Shown here in pieces: positions 11,701-23,200 of a stretch of 64,000 nucleotides of DNA. Where the stretch lies: assembly GCA_030340625.1 (NCBI GenBank), contig JAOPHQ010004270.1, forward strand, positions 10,001-74,000, given 5' to 3'. Position numbers and translations under genes: made by a program. The notes below the pieces were generated by a model. That model did not search any database. It saw only the letters and a list, made by a program, of their open reading frames with translations, and was not told the origin of the DNA. The stretch comes from Merluccius polli (lineage: Eukaryota > Chordata > Actinopteri > Gadiformes > Merlucciidae). How positions within the stretch are numbered: the stretch's first letter is position 1; the number at the start of each line of letters is the position of its first letter.

Positions 11701-14700
11701 CGATTTCGCCTCTCATCATGAATATGCATGACATGCTAATTAACTCGCCTCTGGTTGGCTAACAGCACTGTGACGCTACCTCCAGTGCGCAGTGAGGATT
11801 TTTCCGCTCCATATTCAACTAGTGCGAGACGAGTCGAGAATCGCGACTGTGCTGTTGCACAGTCCTGCTACTTCCTGACTTTCGGTGGGCGGTAGCGGAG
11901 GCGAGGCCATGAATACTAATTCACAGACTGACGTCACTCCGTGGGGCTTTTCTCATCCGCTGATTTTTCTCAGTGTTTTTTTCTCTGTTCTTTCATTGCC
12001 AAATACAGGCAATGGAGGTAGAAGAACGTTTTCACGCGCAGCACGCACATGCAACTCGGTGAGACCTATAGTATTTCAACAAAAACAAGTATTAAACTGT
12101 TTCTCGCGGAATGAGACCTTTAAGCTTAATTAATATATTAGTAATATATAACTATCAGTATGGGGGACCCTTATAATAAAGTTGGTTAAGCTTAATTAAT
12201 ATATTAGTAATATATAACTATTAGTATGGGGACCCTTATAATAAAGTTGGAACAGTAATTATTAATTATTTACAAATATGTCTTATAACATTTATTAACG
12301 ATAGCAAATATTTTACAGTGGGTCTCTCACACTGGAAATGAATTATCTCAGCACACACTGTTGGGAAGGGGGATGAAAATACTTTATTTATAAAGTCAAA
12401 GAACTCTCAAAGAACTCTCCAATAGCTTTTTGTTTTCTACTGGAACACTGACCACTGATGGTTAAAGGACAATGCCGGCGCAAAATGAGAGCATATGATC
12501 ATAACACATGTCCACCGAGTTGGACCGTTCTCTGGGATCAATTTTCATTCTAGTCGAATGGAACCAAAGTTATCGAAAACTGCAAATTATCTTATAACAC
12601 TAGCTGTGGGGGCAGCATATTTATGTAAAATAAATCGCAATTCTATACCACTAACAAGGCTCAAAATCGCACCACACTTCCACGGTAGCATAATGAGGGT
12701 CCCTACATGTAAAACGAAGCATTGAGAACATTGTAAGTGTACAGACAGTTTATTAAAAAGAAAGTTTAGAAAGCCAGTGCCTTCATGAAAACAAGCGGGC
12801 ACCATCTTTGGAAAACAGTCACGACCAGTCGAGCGACAAACGCCGTGCAACGTAATGAGCCGGAAGAGGCGTACACATGAGATGTCAATGAATCAGAAGG
12901 TGTGCAATCTAGTAGAAGCTGTGCAAAATGCGAACAGTGCGTGTGCATAGAGAAGAGAAGAAAATGGTTTGTGTTTGTGCTTTTCCCGGCTGCGTTCGTC
13001 GCTCGACTGGTCGTGACTGTTTTCCAAAGATGGCGCCCGCTTGTTTTTGTGAAGGCACTGGCTTTCTAAACTTTCTTTTTAATAAACTGTCTGTACACTT
13101 ACAAAGTTCTCAATGCTTTGTTTTACATGTAGGGACCCTCATTATGCTGCCGTGGAAGTGTGGTGCAATTTTGAGCCTTGTTAGTGGTATAGAATTGTGA
13201 TTTATTTTACATGAACGTCTGCCCCAACAGCTAGCGTTATAAGCTAATTAGCGGTTTTCAAAGAACTTTGGTTCCATTCGACTAGAATGAAAACTGATCC
13301 CAGAGAACGGTCCAACTCGGTGGACATGTGTTATGATCATATGCTCTCATTTTGCACCGGCATTGTCCTTTAACCATCAGTGGTCAGTGTTCCAGTAAAA
13401 AACAAAAAGCTATTGGAGAGTTCTTTGAGTTCTTTGACTTTATAAATAAAGTATTTTCATCCCCCTTTCCAACAGTGTGTGCTGTGATTTCCAGTGTGAG
13501 ACCCACTGTATAATATTTTCTATCGTTAATAAATGTTAATAAATATTTGTAAATAATTAATAATTACTGTTCCAACTTTAATATAAGGGTCCCCCATACT
13601 AAGTTATATATTACTAATATATTAATTAAGCTTAACCAACTTTATTATAAGGGTCCCCCATACTGATAGTTATATATTACTAATATATTAATTAAGCTTA
13701 ACCAACTTTATTATAAGGAGCCCCACGCTGATAGCTATATATTACTAATATATTAATTAAGCTTAACCAACTTTATTGTAAGGGTCCCATGAGGAGTGGT
13801 TCATATTGGGATAGGCAGAAGCACAGTTTAATAACAATTAGTTATATAATAATATGTCATTAACATTTATATTAACATATAGTTTGTAAATAAACATTTA
13901 ACATTTGAATGATGTAAGAAATAACTGTTAATTAGTGCCAAAAAGACATTTAGTTAACTATTAACAAATATTAATACAATATTAGTTAATAGATTGTTTT
14001 CTATTTGTTAAAACATTAACATACAGATTTTATGCAAACAACTAATATTTAATTAATGATGAAAAAACTATTAACTTGTGCTAAATACTATAGACATTTT
14101 AGTAACAATTAACAAATATAAACAAAGGGTTAGCGAATGACTAGTTTGCTATTTATTATGGCACCTTATTATAAAGTGTTTCCCCCACTTTTTTTTCTTG
14201 TTGGTGTGTTTGTGTGTGTGTACCTGGAACATGTCAGTGACTCCCTCTCCACTCTGCGCTGACGTCTCAAAGTAGTGGAACCCCCGAGACTCCGCCCACA
14301 GACGGCCCTCCCCCTCGTCCACCACACGCCGCTTGGTGAGGTCCACCTACACACACAAACACACACACAGTGTCAATGCCATTATGATGGGTCCCCCTAG
14401 CCTAGAACTTTAGACACCCCCTAGCGGCAGCAAATTTATTTGGCAGCTAGGTAGGTCTAGCACGACTCTGTCGGCTTTTTGGTGCTGGAAACACCAAGTA
14501 TGTCAGACCAATCACAGCGTGAGGGGCAGAGTCGAAAGCTGGGCTACCATGACGACAGAGTTGCGACGGTTCCGTGTTAGAGGTAAACAATGGCTGCTGC
14601 TGCTGGCGAACGGTTGTCTTTCGAGTCGGCTTTGGCCGCGACTCTTCAAGACTTGAAGTTAACATTTTATTTGAGAAAAGAACAAAGAACGGCACTGAAG

Positions 14701-17700
14701 TCTTTCCTTGAAAATAAATATGTATTCGGAGTTTTGATTAATTACGTAGTCAAAGCGACTACGTCACCTTCTTCGTTGCTCTGATTGGTTGTAGCGCTAT
14801 CCTATTGCGTGCAGAGGGAACTTGAAAGACAACCGTTTATCCCGCCCACACTGCCAATGGAGCTGAGCCAGACCTTACATCTTTCTGATGTAGGTCTTGC
14901 CAGGCTAGGGTCCCCCTACTGCCCCCCCCCCCCCCCCCACTAGGGGTGGGAGGACCATATGAGAATTTCATGCCACGATTATCCTGGCCCAAATTATCCA
15001 GATTTACAATTCCATCCTAATTAAATCGATGAAATAGGCTTTATTGTTATGGACAACAGGCACTAAAAATCCAAAATAGCTAAAATCTAAAATCACAGAG
15101 GGATTTTATGTTGCTAAAATCACAACATAACATATCACAAAGGGATGTATCCACAACACACCTGCCCAATATCTTGTCAGGAAAACGGACAAAAAAATAT
15201 TCATTTCAAAGTGGGCTAATAAACTCAGGATTGTAGGGGTGGTCTGAACCCCCCCTCGCTGTTTTGAGTAGTTTTACTTCCTCAAAGTCTGAAACGCTGT
15301 AGCTTCATTCAGCTGCACCATCACTGAAATGTAAGTGGCCTTGCTAGATTGTGCAAGAGTGAGTACTAACAGTGACAATGGCAAGATGAAAATAATATGC
15401 AAAAGTAAGTGACATGATATAAATAATACAGTTATGATGAGTAGTGGTGGTAATTGAAAAACAGAAACAGAGACTACAACAATATCAGGTGGTGCAGGTG
15501 TTGTACAGTCTGACAGCAGTTAGGATGAAGGACCTGCGGAACCTCTCCTTCTTACACCGTGGGTGTAACAGTCTGCTGCTGAAGGAGCTACTCAGGGACC
15601 CCACAGTGTCATGTAGGGGGTGAGAGGTGTTGTCCAGACTGGATGTCATGTCAGCTTAGCTAACATCCTCCTCTCCCCCATTTCCTCTATGGAGTCCAGA
15701 GGACAGTCCAGGACAGAGCTCGCTCTTCTAATCAGTCTGTTGAGATTGCTCCTGTCCCTGTCCGTGCTACCCCCTCTCCAGTAGACCACAGCATAAAAGA
15801 TGGCCGAGGCCACCACAAAGTCATAGAAAGTCCTTAAGAGAGCCCTGCACACTCCTCTTCACTCTGAGCAGTGATGGCTGGATGGTGTTAAAAGCACTGG
15901 AAAAGGTAGGTAGATCCCTGCGTCATCCACCCTAATCTCAGGCTGGTAAGCAAACTGCAGGGGGTCCAGCTGTGTGTCCACCAGCAGTCGCAGGTGTCGC
16001 AGGATGATCCTCTCCATGGTCTTCATCAGGTGAGAAGTCAAGGCAACAGGCCTGAAGTGGTTAGGTTCCTTGGGGCGCGGCGTCTTTGGTACTGGGACCA
16101 CACAGGAGGTCTTCCACAACAAGCTAACCCTAACCCTGCCCCTAACCACAGAGCCCCGCCCCTCTCATCACATAACACCGCCCCCAACCACAGAGCCCCA
16201 CCTTGTTGGCACAGACGATGAAGACGATGGTGTCCATGTTGGCCTGGGAGCCCATCTCCTGCTTCATCTCCCCCAGCCAGCCGTCCAGCGCTGAGAAGCT
16301 GTCCCGCACACCCACGTCATACACCAGCACCACGCCCTGTGAGTCCTTATAGAACTCATTTCGCACCTGCACAGGCAGAACTCATTACACACCTGCACAG
16401 GCAGAACTCATTACACACCTGCACAGGTAGAACTCATTACACACCTGCACAGGTAGGCACACAGAGAGTTGGTGTGTGTTTGTGTTGGGTGTATATGTGT
16501 GCATGTCTTCTTACCTCATAGAAAAAGGGGTGACCAGCCATGTCAAAGATGTTGACTTTGATTTCTCTGTCCCGTACCTGAACCCTGACAACACACACAC
16601 ACACACACACTCACGTTACATACCACTACTAAACATTTCCAATCAGGGCATCTCTTCCATGATTGGTTCAGAGAATCCATCTTGCCTGTCAATCACAGGT
16701 GTGTAAAATGCAACACTGTCTGGTTAAAGGTCAAACCAAGTCTTCTGAGGAGGGGGGTAGGCTTACTTTGTGACACCATAGTCAATGCCGATAGTTGCCA
16801 GATATTTTGGCACAAATCTCTTCTCACAGTATCGCTTAATGATGCAGCTCTGCAACACACAGGAAGGGTACATTATGGACAGACAGACACACAGGCAGAC
16901 AGACAGACAGACAGGCAGGCAGGCAGACGGGCAGACAAGTAGACAGATAGACAGACTCCTAGCTGCATTACAAATGTTGGTTTTCTTTCTCTGTGTGAAC
17001 TTTACAGCAGCATGTTGAGTTAATAAACACATGAGCTTTTCTTTTTTTCCATTTGGAGCGGTCCTTGTTTAATACCATACATCATACTACATGCATGTCT
17101 GTTATTAAACATGTGGAGTTAGTAAAGATAATAATCACATACATGTCCATTATTAAACATGTGGAGTTAGTAAAGATAATAAACACATACATGTCCATTA
17201 TTAAACATGTGGAGTTAATAAAGATAATAAACACATACATGTCCATTATTAAACATGTGGAGTCAGTAAATATAATAAACACATACATGTCCATTATTAA
17301 ACATGTGGAGTTAGTAAAGATAATAAACACATACATGTCCATTATTAAACATGTGGAGTTAGTAAATATAATAAACACATACATGTCCATTATTAACCAT
17401 GCAGAGTTAGTAAAGATAATAAACACATGTCCATTTTTAAACATGTGGAGTTCATATTTATAATATAACATAATATAATATAATAAACAAAGATAATAAA
17501 CACATACATGACCATTATTAAACATGTGGAGTTAGTAAATATAATAAACACATACATGTCCATTATTAACCATGTGGAGTTAGTAAAGATAATAAACACA
17601 TACATATCCATTATTAAACATGTGGAGTTAGTTAAGATAATAAACACATACATGTCCATTATTAAACATGTGGAGTTAGTAAATATAATAAACACATACA

Positions 17701-18283
17701 TATCCATTATTAAACATGTGGAGTTAGTTAAGATAATAAACACATACATGTCCATTATTAAACATGGGGAGTTAGTGAATATAATAAACACATACATGTC
17801 CATTATTAAACATGTGGAGTTAGTAAAGATAATAAACACATACATGTTTATTATTAAACATGTGGAGTTAGTGGATACAATAAACACATACATGTCCATT
17901 ATTAAACATGTGGAGTTCATATTTATAATATAACATAATATAATAAACATAAAGATAATAAATACATACATGTCCATGTGGAGCTCATATTTATAATATA
18001 ACATAATATAATTTAATAAACATTAATATAATAAACACATACATGTCCATTATTAAACATAATTTAATAAACATAAAGATAATAAACACATACATGTCCA
18101 TTATTAAACATAATTTACTACACATTAATATAATAAACATGTGGAGATCATATTTGTAATATAACATAATATAATATTTAAGATAATAAACATTACCTTG
18201 CCCACCTCTGCATTTCCCAGGCTGATGACTTTCACTCTCAGCGACTTCTTGTTGTCGCGTCTCTTCTGCACGTTGGTCTCCAT
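8792..18283 (-). CDS. dnajc27: DnaJ homolog subfamily C member 27 (Rab-like GTPase with J domain)
   Basis: Seven coding exons on the minus strand: 18283-18197, 16849-16767, 16584-16515, 16366-16202, 14346-14224, 9965-9802 and 8924-8792. All borders are GT-AG and the phases join into 274 aa (human 273). The G domain has GNAEVGKS (P-loop), DMAGHPF (switch II), CANKVD and ETSAQ. A linker, FTKEQADTVRRIRNSKDSWD, leads to a C-terminal J domain with the HPD triad, ending LLKNIK. DNAJC27 (RBJ) is a small GTPase linked to MEK/ERK signalling and Hsp70 co-chaperone function; that role comes from the family. The start was chosen because METNVQKRR matches family N-termini. Introns carry a 3.1-kb double palindrome, a LINE relic and long minisatellites. 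The first exon lies about 1 kb beyond the cd247 stop codon on the same strand. Confidence 0.97.
9328..9690. repeat. CA/TA-rich cryptic microsatellite in dnajc27 intron 6
   Basis: Irregular runs of ACACAC and ATATAC over about 360 bases, followed by a G/C-rich TGCGGTGTGTGGCCG repeat (9690-9790) ending at the donor side of exon 6. A poly-C run lies at 9148-9165. Long frames here are repeat artefacts. Confidence 0.9.
10155..10715. repeat. 32-bp minisatellite, about 17 copies, dnajc27 intron 5
   Basis: The unit reads GTGACTACATGAAGTGTCAA then CAGGACTAGACT, with small variants (GTGTC/GTGCC, ATAAAG/ATGAAG). No frame of interest. It lies between exon 6 (9965) and the palindrome that starts at 11035. 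Confidence 0.95.
11549..12119. mobile_element. TTAA-target MITE inside the left palindrome arm
   Basis: The ends AGGTCTCAT and ATGAGACCT are inverted repeats, flanked on each side by TTAA. Removing it restores GTTGGTTAAGCTTAATTAAT, the sequence seen repeatedly in both arms. It is absent from the right arm, so it arrived after the palindrome formed. TTAA duplications are typical of piggyBac and Kolobok superfamilies; no transposase is present to choose. Confidence 0.85.
12466..13369. mobile_element. Inner palindromic TTAA element at the palindrome centre
   Basis: The ends AGGACAATGCCGGCGCAAAATG and the mirrored CATTTTGCACCGGCATTGTCCT are flanked by TTAA (12462-12465 and 13370-13373). Arms of roughly 380 bases surround a unique centre of about 140 bases (12845-12985). 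A frame from 12964 (MVCVCAFPGC...GRDCFPK) faintly recalls the start of a THAP zinc finger; the same segment is mirrored in the other arm. A fragment of the same family is at 45796-45870. Confidence 0.85.
14398..14907. mobile_element. Short element TAGCCTAG...CCAGGCTA with 9-bp TSD
   Basis: The element is flanked by identical GGGTCCCCC (14389-14397 and 14908-14916), a clean 9-bp target duplication. Termini TAGCCTAG and CCAGGCTA match the elements at 3109 and 34465. It lies in dnajc27 intron 4, 50 bases beyond exon 5. A 64-codon frame at 14590 is described separately. Confidence 0.88.
14590..14784 (+). pseudogene. RecQ-helicase-like N-terminal fragment inside the 9-bp-TSD element
   Basis: The 64-aa frame MAAAAGERLSFESALAATL... 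contains FYLRKEQRTALKSFLENKY then VFGVL. This resembles the segment just before the Walker A motif of RecQ-type helicases, where an EQ-x-AL core is followed by DVFAVLPTG. The Walker box itself is missing; the frame departs at LINYVVK and ends soon after. It may mark the coding origin of the element's autonomous partner or a captured host gene piece. The similarity is recalled, not computed. Confidence 0.45.
15490..16135 (-). pseudogene. LINE reverse transcriptase relic in dnajc27 intron 4
   Basis: Minus-strand pieces read WKTSCVVPVPKTPRPKEPNHFRPVALTSHLMKTMERI (RT start) and then, after a deletion, LLRTFYDFVVASAIFYAVVYW with RRASSVLDCPLDSIEE, the C-terminal part. The catalytic palm between them is gone. 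The 3-prime portion runs on to about 15490 (RFRRSFILTAVRLYN). Confidence 0.85.
16351..16456. repeat. 26-bp tandem repeat grown from the exon 4 acceptor of dnajc27
   Basis: The exon 4 acceptor and first exon bases (minus strand TGTGCAG|GTGCGAAATGAG, 16355-16372) are followed into the intron by three 26-bp units carrying the same CTGTGCAG-GTGTGTAATGAGTTC arrangement. Each unit thus carries a copy of the 3-prime splice site and exon start. Confidence 0.85.
16872..16960. repeat. (CAGA)n microsatellite
   Basis: Degenerate CAGACAGA run with CAGG variants, just upstream of dnajc27 exon 2 in coding direction. Confidence 0.9.
17085..18180. repeat. ~48-bp minisatellite, about 18 copies, dnajc27 intron 1
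   Basis: The unit contains ACATACATGTCCATTATTAA and CATGTGGAGTTAGTAAAGAT; higher-order variation appears after 17450, where ATATAATATAACATAATA blocks are added. Long frames in both strands (MSIIKHVELVKIINTY repeats) result from a unit length divisible by three. Confidence 0.95.
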
Positions 18284-18879
18284 CTTATTATTAATGTTAC
18301 TATTATTATTAATATTATAAATTATATGATGTGGGTTAGCCCTTAATGTTGGGCTAACTGCTAACAGCTCACCAGCGTTGGGTCTGACTGTGATGCTAAG
18401 ATGCTAACGTTAGCTGACAGCCCCGCCCCTCTGCTCCTCCTCATGTTGCGTTCACATCCAACACGTCCCGTGAGATGAGTTGTAGTTTAGCTTTTATTTT
18501 TATTATGTTAAGTTAAGTTAAAGATGACAAATGTTTACAAGCAGGCTGATTGTTTTGAATCTAAACTCGCGTGTGAATATGTATTTAATTTAATATTGAA
18601 TGGCAGGTAGGCAGAAGATATGACTGTAATGAATGACAATTCGATCATAAACTGAATTCTTAAATGTATTTATTAATTGAAAATTATGAATAAGGATATA
18701 ATAAAAGCCACTAATAAGACTAATATACTAAAGTATATCATAGCAAAATACAGTAGACATAAAGAACATACACACACACACAATATCAAGCTAAAATTCA
18801 TAGTTATTCAAATAACATCTCAGGAAAGCAGATTAGATTTTTGGGCTAGTTAATAGGCCTACAGCTTGTTTGATTTTGT

Positions 18880-19265
18880 GAGGTGCATTCAGGAGCATGT
18901 ATGTTTAACAAGGTCTGGAGGTGTGTTCAGGAATGCGGTGGTTGCTTAACAGGGTCTGGAGGTGTGTTCAGGAGCGTGGCTGTTTAACAGGATCTGGAGG
19001 TGCGTTCAGGAGTGTGGTGGTTGTTTAACAGGGTCTGGAGGTGCGTTTAGGAGCATGGTGGTTGCTTAACAGGGTCTGGAGGTGCGTTCAGGAGTGTGGT
19101 GGTTGCTTAACAGGGTCTGGGGGTGCATTCAGGAGCGTGGTTATTTAACAGGGTTGGAGGTTCGTTCAGGAGCGTGGTTGTTTAACAAGGTCTGGAGGTG
19201 CGTTCAGGAGCGTGGTTGTTTAACAGGGTCTGGAGGTGCATTCAGGAGCATGGTTGTTTAAGCGT
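18880..19265. repeat. ~38-bp minisatellite just downstream of the cd247 stop
   Basis: About ten copies of GGTCTGGAGGTGCGTTCAGG with AGCGTGGTTGTTTAACA. It ends 8 bases before the cd247 stop (19273), so it would form much of that gene's 3-prime UTR. Confidence 0.92.
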
Positions 19266-19272
19266 GGTCGAG

Positions 19273-20211
19273 TTAGCGGGAAGGAGGAGGTATCTGTTTC
19301 ATCTGCAGGCTGTGGTACGTGTCTCTGGTGCCCACATTCAGATCCTGAGTAACCATGGAGACAAGAATACAGTGAACACACATGACCAGGTAACCATGGA
19401 GACAAGAACACAATGTGGTAACCATGGAGACAATACAACAACAACAACATGATGACCAGGTAACCATGGAGACTCACCTGGTAAACCTGCTGATCATTCT
19501 TCCTCTGGCGCTAAAGAGAGAGCAAGAGAGGGAGGGAGAGTCAGAGAGAATTATATACAATATACAGAGAGAGAGAGAGAGGGAGTGAGTGAGTGAGTGA
19601 GTGAGTGATATATATATATATACAGTATATATATATATCGATTGCTGGTTCGATCCCTGGCTCCTCCTAGCTGAGTGTCAAGGTGTCCCTGAGCAAGACA
19701 CCTGAGTGACCAGTTGGCTGGTACCTCACATGGTTCACACCATCAGTGGTGTATGAAAGGGGTATGGCAAAAATTGAAAAGTGCTTTGAGTAGCCACTGG
19801 TCTCAAAAGCACTTTAAAAATGCAGTCCATTTACCATTTACAATTTATCATACCATTGACTATTTACCATACCATTTACCATTTATCATTTACCATACCA
19901 TTTACCATTCACCATTTACCATTTGCCATACCATTTACCATACCATTTACCATTTACCATATCACGTCTATCACAGGCTAACTTCACAAAGCCAGCATTA
20001 TGCGGCTTTGTTTGGTTCTGTGTAAAAAGGCAAAGCCAGCATAATGACAGACACCGATATTGTGGGATCTCTGTATAAAAGGAGCTAGGTATATACAACA
20101 CACACACACACACACTTACCTCTCGCTTTATAGGCAGTTCTTTGTATTCGTCATCTGTTCTCCGCTTCTTCAATGCCTGAGAACACACACACACACACAC
20201 ACACTAATTAC

Positions 20212-20248
<37 letters not shown>

Positions 20249-23200
20249 ATGTGCGTGTGCGCGCGCTTCTTACTGTGTACTCTTCCTGTTTACTGCCGTT
20301 CTGAAAGAAACAACAAAGATTAATCTATAAATTATAAATCTAATTATATATATATATTATATTATATTTATCATATCTATATCTAGCTAATATTTATGTT
20401 GCTCCTTCTATGTATCATATCATATATCTTATTTATACCATACATCATATAAAACAGTGGTTCCCAACCTGGGGGTCCTGACCCCCACTAAGAGGCGCCA
20501 AAGCTCCTCGGGGGGTCGCCAAGCCCTCTTGATTTTAAGGGTGCAAGAATCTTTAGAAGTTCATTTATTTAGAAAAAATAAAGATATGAACTCTTTAAAT
20601 TCTCGTATAAAGGCGCGTGTAGACGTCAACACCAGCAGTATTCACAGAGCTAAGCTGGCTACATGACCTGGTCCCACAAGAAAGACCTGATGGAAAAATG
20701 ACCAAGCGTCGGGAGAAGAGCATGCTGACTTCCTCAAAAAGAGAGATGACTTACCAAGACAGTTATACTGAGTTTGGCTTCATAGTGGCAATGGACAACA
20801 TTAGAGCTAAATGTATCATTTGCAGTGAGAACTTGGGAAAGTATGACACCCTGACACTAGACTACTAAACTCCCTCAGACGGGGGGTAAACCCAGGGAGT
20901 TTTTCCTCAGAAAAAAGAACTTGTTGTAACAAACAGGCCCCACAACACTAGGGAAGTTCTGCCAGGGCTAGAAGCGACCAAAAGTAAGCAACTGTCTTAT
21001 TGGCCAAGCCAAGAAGTCACACGATATCGGTGAGACGCTGATTAAACCGGGTTGCATTAAAATGGCTGAAATAATGAAAACTATTACGGACTATTAAAAC
21101 GAATGGTGAATGATAAAATGATAATGAAATTAAAAGAAAATCATAATAGACATGAAATTGTGTTCCTAAAAATATTTCCTGCAGGTATTAACTTCACTAT
21201 TTAGTTTCATTGTATGGTAAATTGTTCTGTGCTGTTATCGTTTTTTATGCAATGAATATAATGAAATATACACAAGATATTTAAAAATAAGTAGGCTACG
21301 ATGTGTGCAGGGGGGCGGTGGGGGTCGTCAGTGTATACAATGATAAAATAGGGGTCCTTTAAGAAAAAGGTTGGGAATCACTGATATAACACATATCATA
21401 TATAAAGTGTATCATTTCATAAAATTTATTAAATATGATGTGTCGTAATATGTCATCATTAGCTAAAATAATACAATATAAAAATAAGTAATAGGTCTAA
21501 AAATAAAGAATACAAATATTTACATACATAATGTCACAAATATTTACAAATGTACATGTTAATTTGCTGTGCCATGTATCATATCATGTAGTGAAACTTA
21601 CCGAGATGTTTTCTTTGTCTTTCTTCGTCTTGGAAGTGCAAAACTAAACAAATACATGCAAACTCAGAAAATATAATATAATAGTCTGACTATAGAGAAT
21701 GGTACAGACTCCTATCTATAGAGAAAGGTACAGACTCATAGCTATAGACAAAAGTACAGACTCATGGCTATAAAAAAAAAGGTACAGACTCCTAGCTATA
21801 GAGAAAGGTACAGACATAGCTATAGAGAAAGGTACAGACTCCTAGCAAGAGAGGTTAGGGAATAGAGGTCAGGGTATAGATAGAGGTTAGGGTATAGAGT
21901 TCAGGGTATAGGTCAGGGTATGGAGTTCAGGGTATAGAGGTTAGGGTATAGAGGTCAGGGTATAGAGTGGGTACATACCTTCTCCTTGATGTACAGAGTA
22001 GTAATGACGAGGCCATACCCAGCGAGGAAGCCATCCAGGATGTAGCAGAGTCTGGGGTCATATGGCGCCAAGCCCCCTACAGGGGTTACAGAGGTCAAAG
22101 GTTAGCATTCAGAGCTTAATTAGCCTGATCGGATAATGTTAGCCTGATAGTGTTAGTCTGATGGCTCTTGTCTTATACGCTTATGTTAGCCTGAAGGTGC
22201 TAGTGTGTTGGGCCAATGTTAGCCTGAAGGTGCTAGTCTGATGTGAATGCTAGCCTGAAGGTGCTAGACTGATGGGCTAATGTTAGTCTGAAGGTGTTAG
22301 TATAATGGGCTAATGTTAGCCTGAAGGTGCTAGCTTGATGGGCTAATGTTAGCCTGATGCTAGACACCACAGTGTGGTTCATCAAAAGAAAGTCTCCATT
22401 ACAGAGTTATCAGCCTCGCCAACACACACTGTGTGTGTGTGTGTGTGTGTGTGTGTCAAAGATGGCTGCCAAAGGTACGGTGGCCATCTTGTGGAAATAC
22501 AGAGTTTAACTGTCATGCTGCAGTCGCTATAGCAATCAGCCCATCGGGCGGCACCTTGTGAGGAAATGTGTGTATACTAATACTAATGATTCAATATTGA
22601 TCCATTGATTTTATTAAGTGTCACCCTTACAAGTGCCCATATCGTCAAACACACTGTTAAAAACATACAAGTGATACAGTACAAAAGTACATTCATGATT
22701 CTATAGATTGATCATGTACACACACACAAACATAATTATAATAGTCTTCTCCCCCAAACGCCATGTAAACAGAACACTCATCTCTGAGAAGCACTTCATA
22801 CATCCCTTTCACACAACCAAAGTTGTTTCTAAATGAGTTTAAACTACAGAGGATCGTAGTTCTAGTTATGTTTCTGAACCAGTTTAAACTACGGTGGATC
22901 CTAGTTCTAGTTGTGTTTCTGAACCAGTTAAAATACACTGGAACCTAGTTCTAGTTGTGTTTCTAAACCAGTTTGAACTACAGTGGATTGTAGCTCTAGT
23001 TGCGTTTCTGAACGAGTTTAAACTACAGTGGATCCTAATTCTAGTTTTATTTCTGAACCAGTTTAAACTACAGTGGATCCTAGTTCTAATTGTGTTTCTG
23101 AAGCTGTTTAAACTACAGTGGATCCTAGTTCTAGTCGTATTTCTGAACCAGTTTAAACTACAGTGGATCCTGGTTTTGGTTGTTTCTGAACCAGTTTAAA

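Larger units (their letters stand above)
11035..14183. mobile_element. Foldback element: outer palindrome of two ~1.2-kb arms
   Basis: The left end GGTAACACTTTATAATAAGG is mirrored by CCTTATTATAAAGTGTTTCC at the right end, and the arms match inward over their whole length, including a 4-5 unit, ~66-bp tandem repeat (TATTAGTAATATAT words). The arms meet at ACTGATGG-TTAA-CCATCAGT, and exactly at that central TTAA a second palindromic element (12466-13369) is inserted. The left arm alone also holds an insertion (11549-12119). No transposase is visible. It lies in dnajc27 intron 5 (exon 6 to exon 5), only 40 bases from exon 5. Confidence 0.9.

Noticed and set aside
15994..16294. Plus-strand frames opposite dnajc27 exon 4
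   Set aside because: Antisense of a confirmed exon and a LINE relic; no family match.
17053..18004. Several 130-200-aa frames in dnajc27 intron 1
   Set aside because: Shadows of the ~48-bp minisatellite on both strands.
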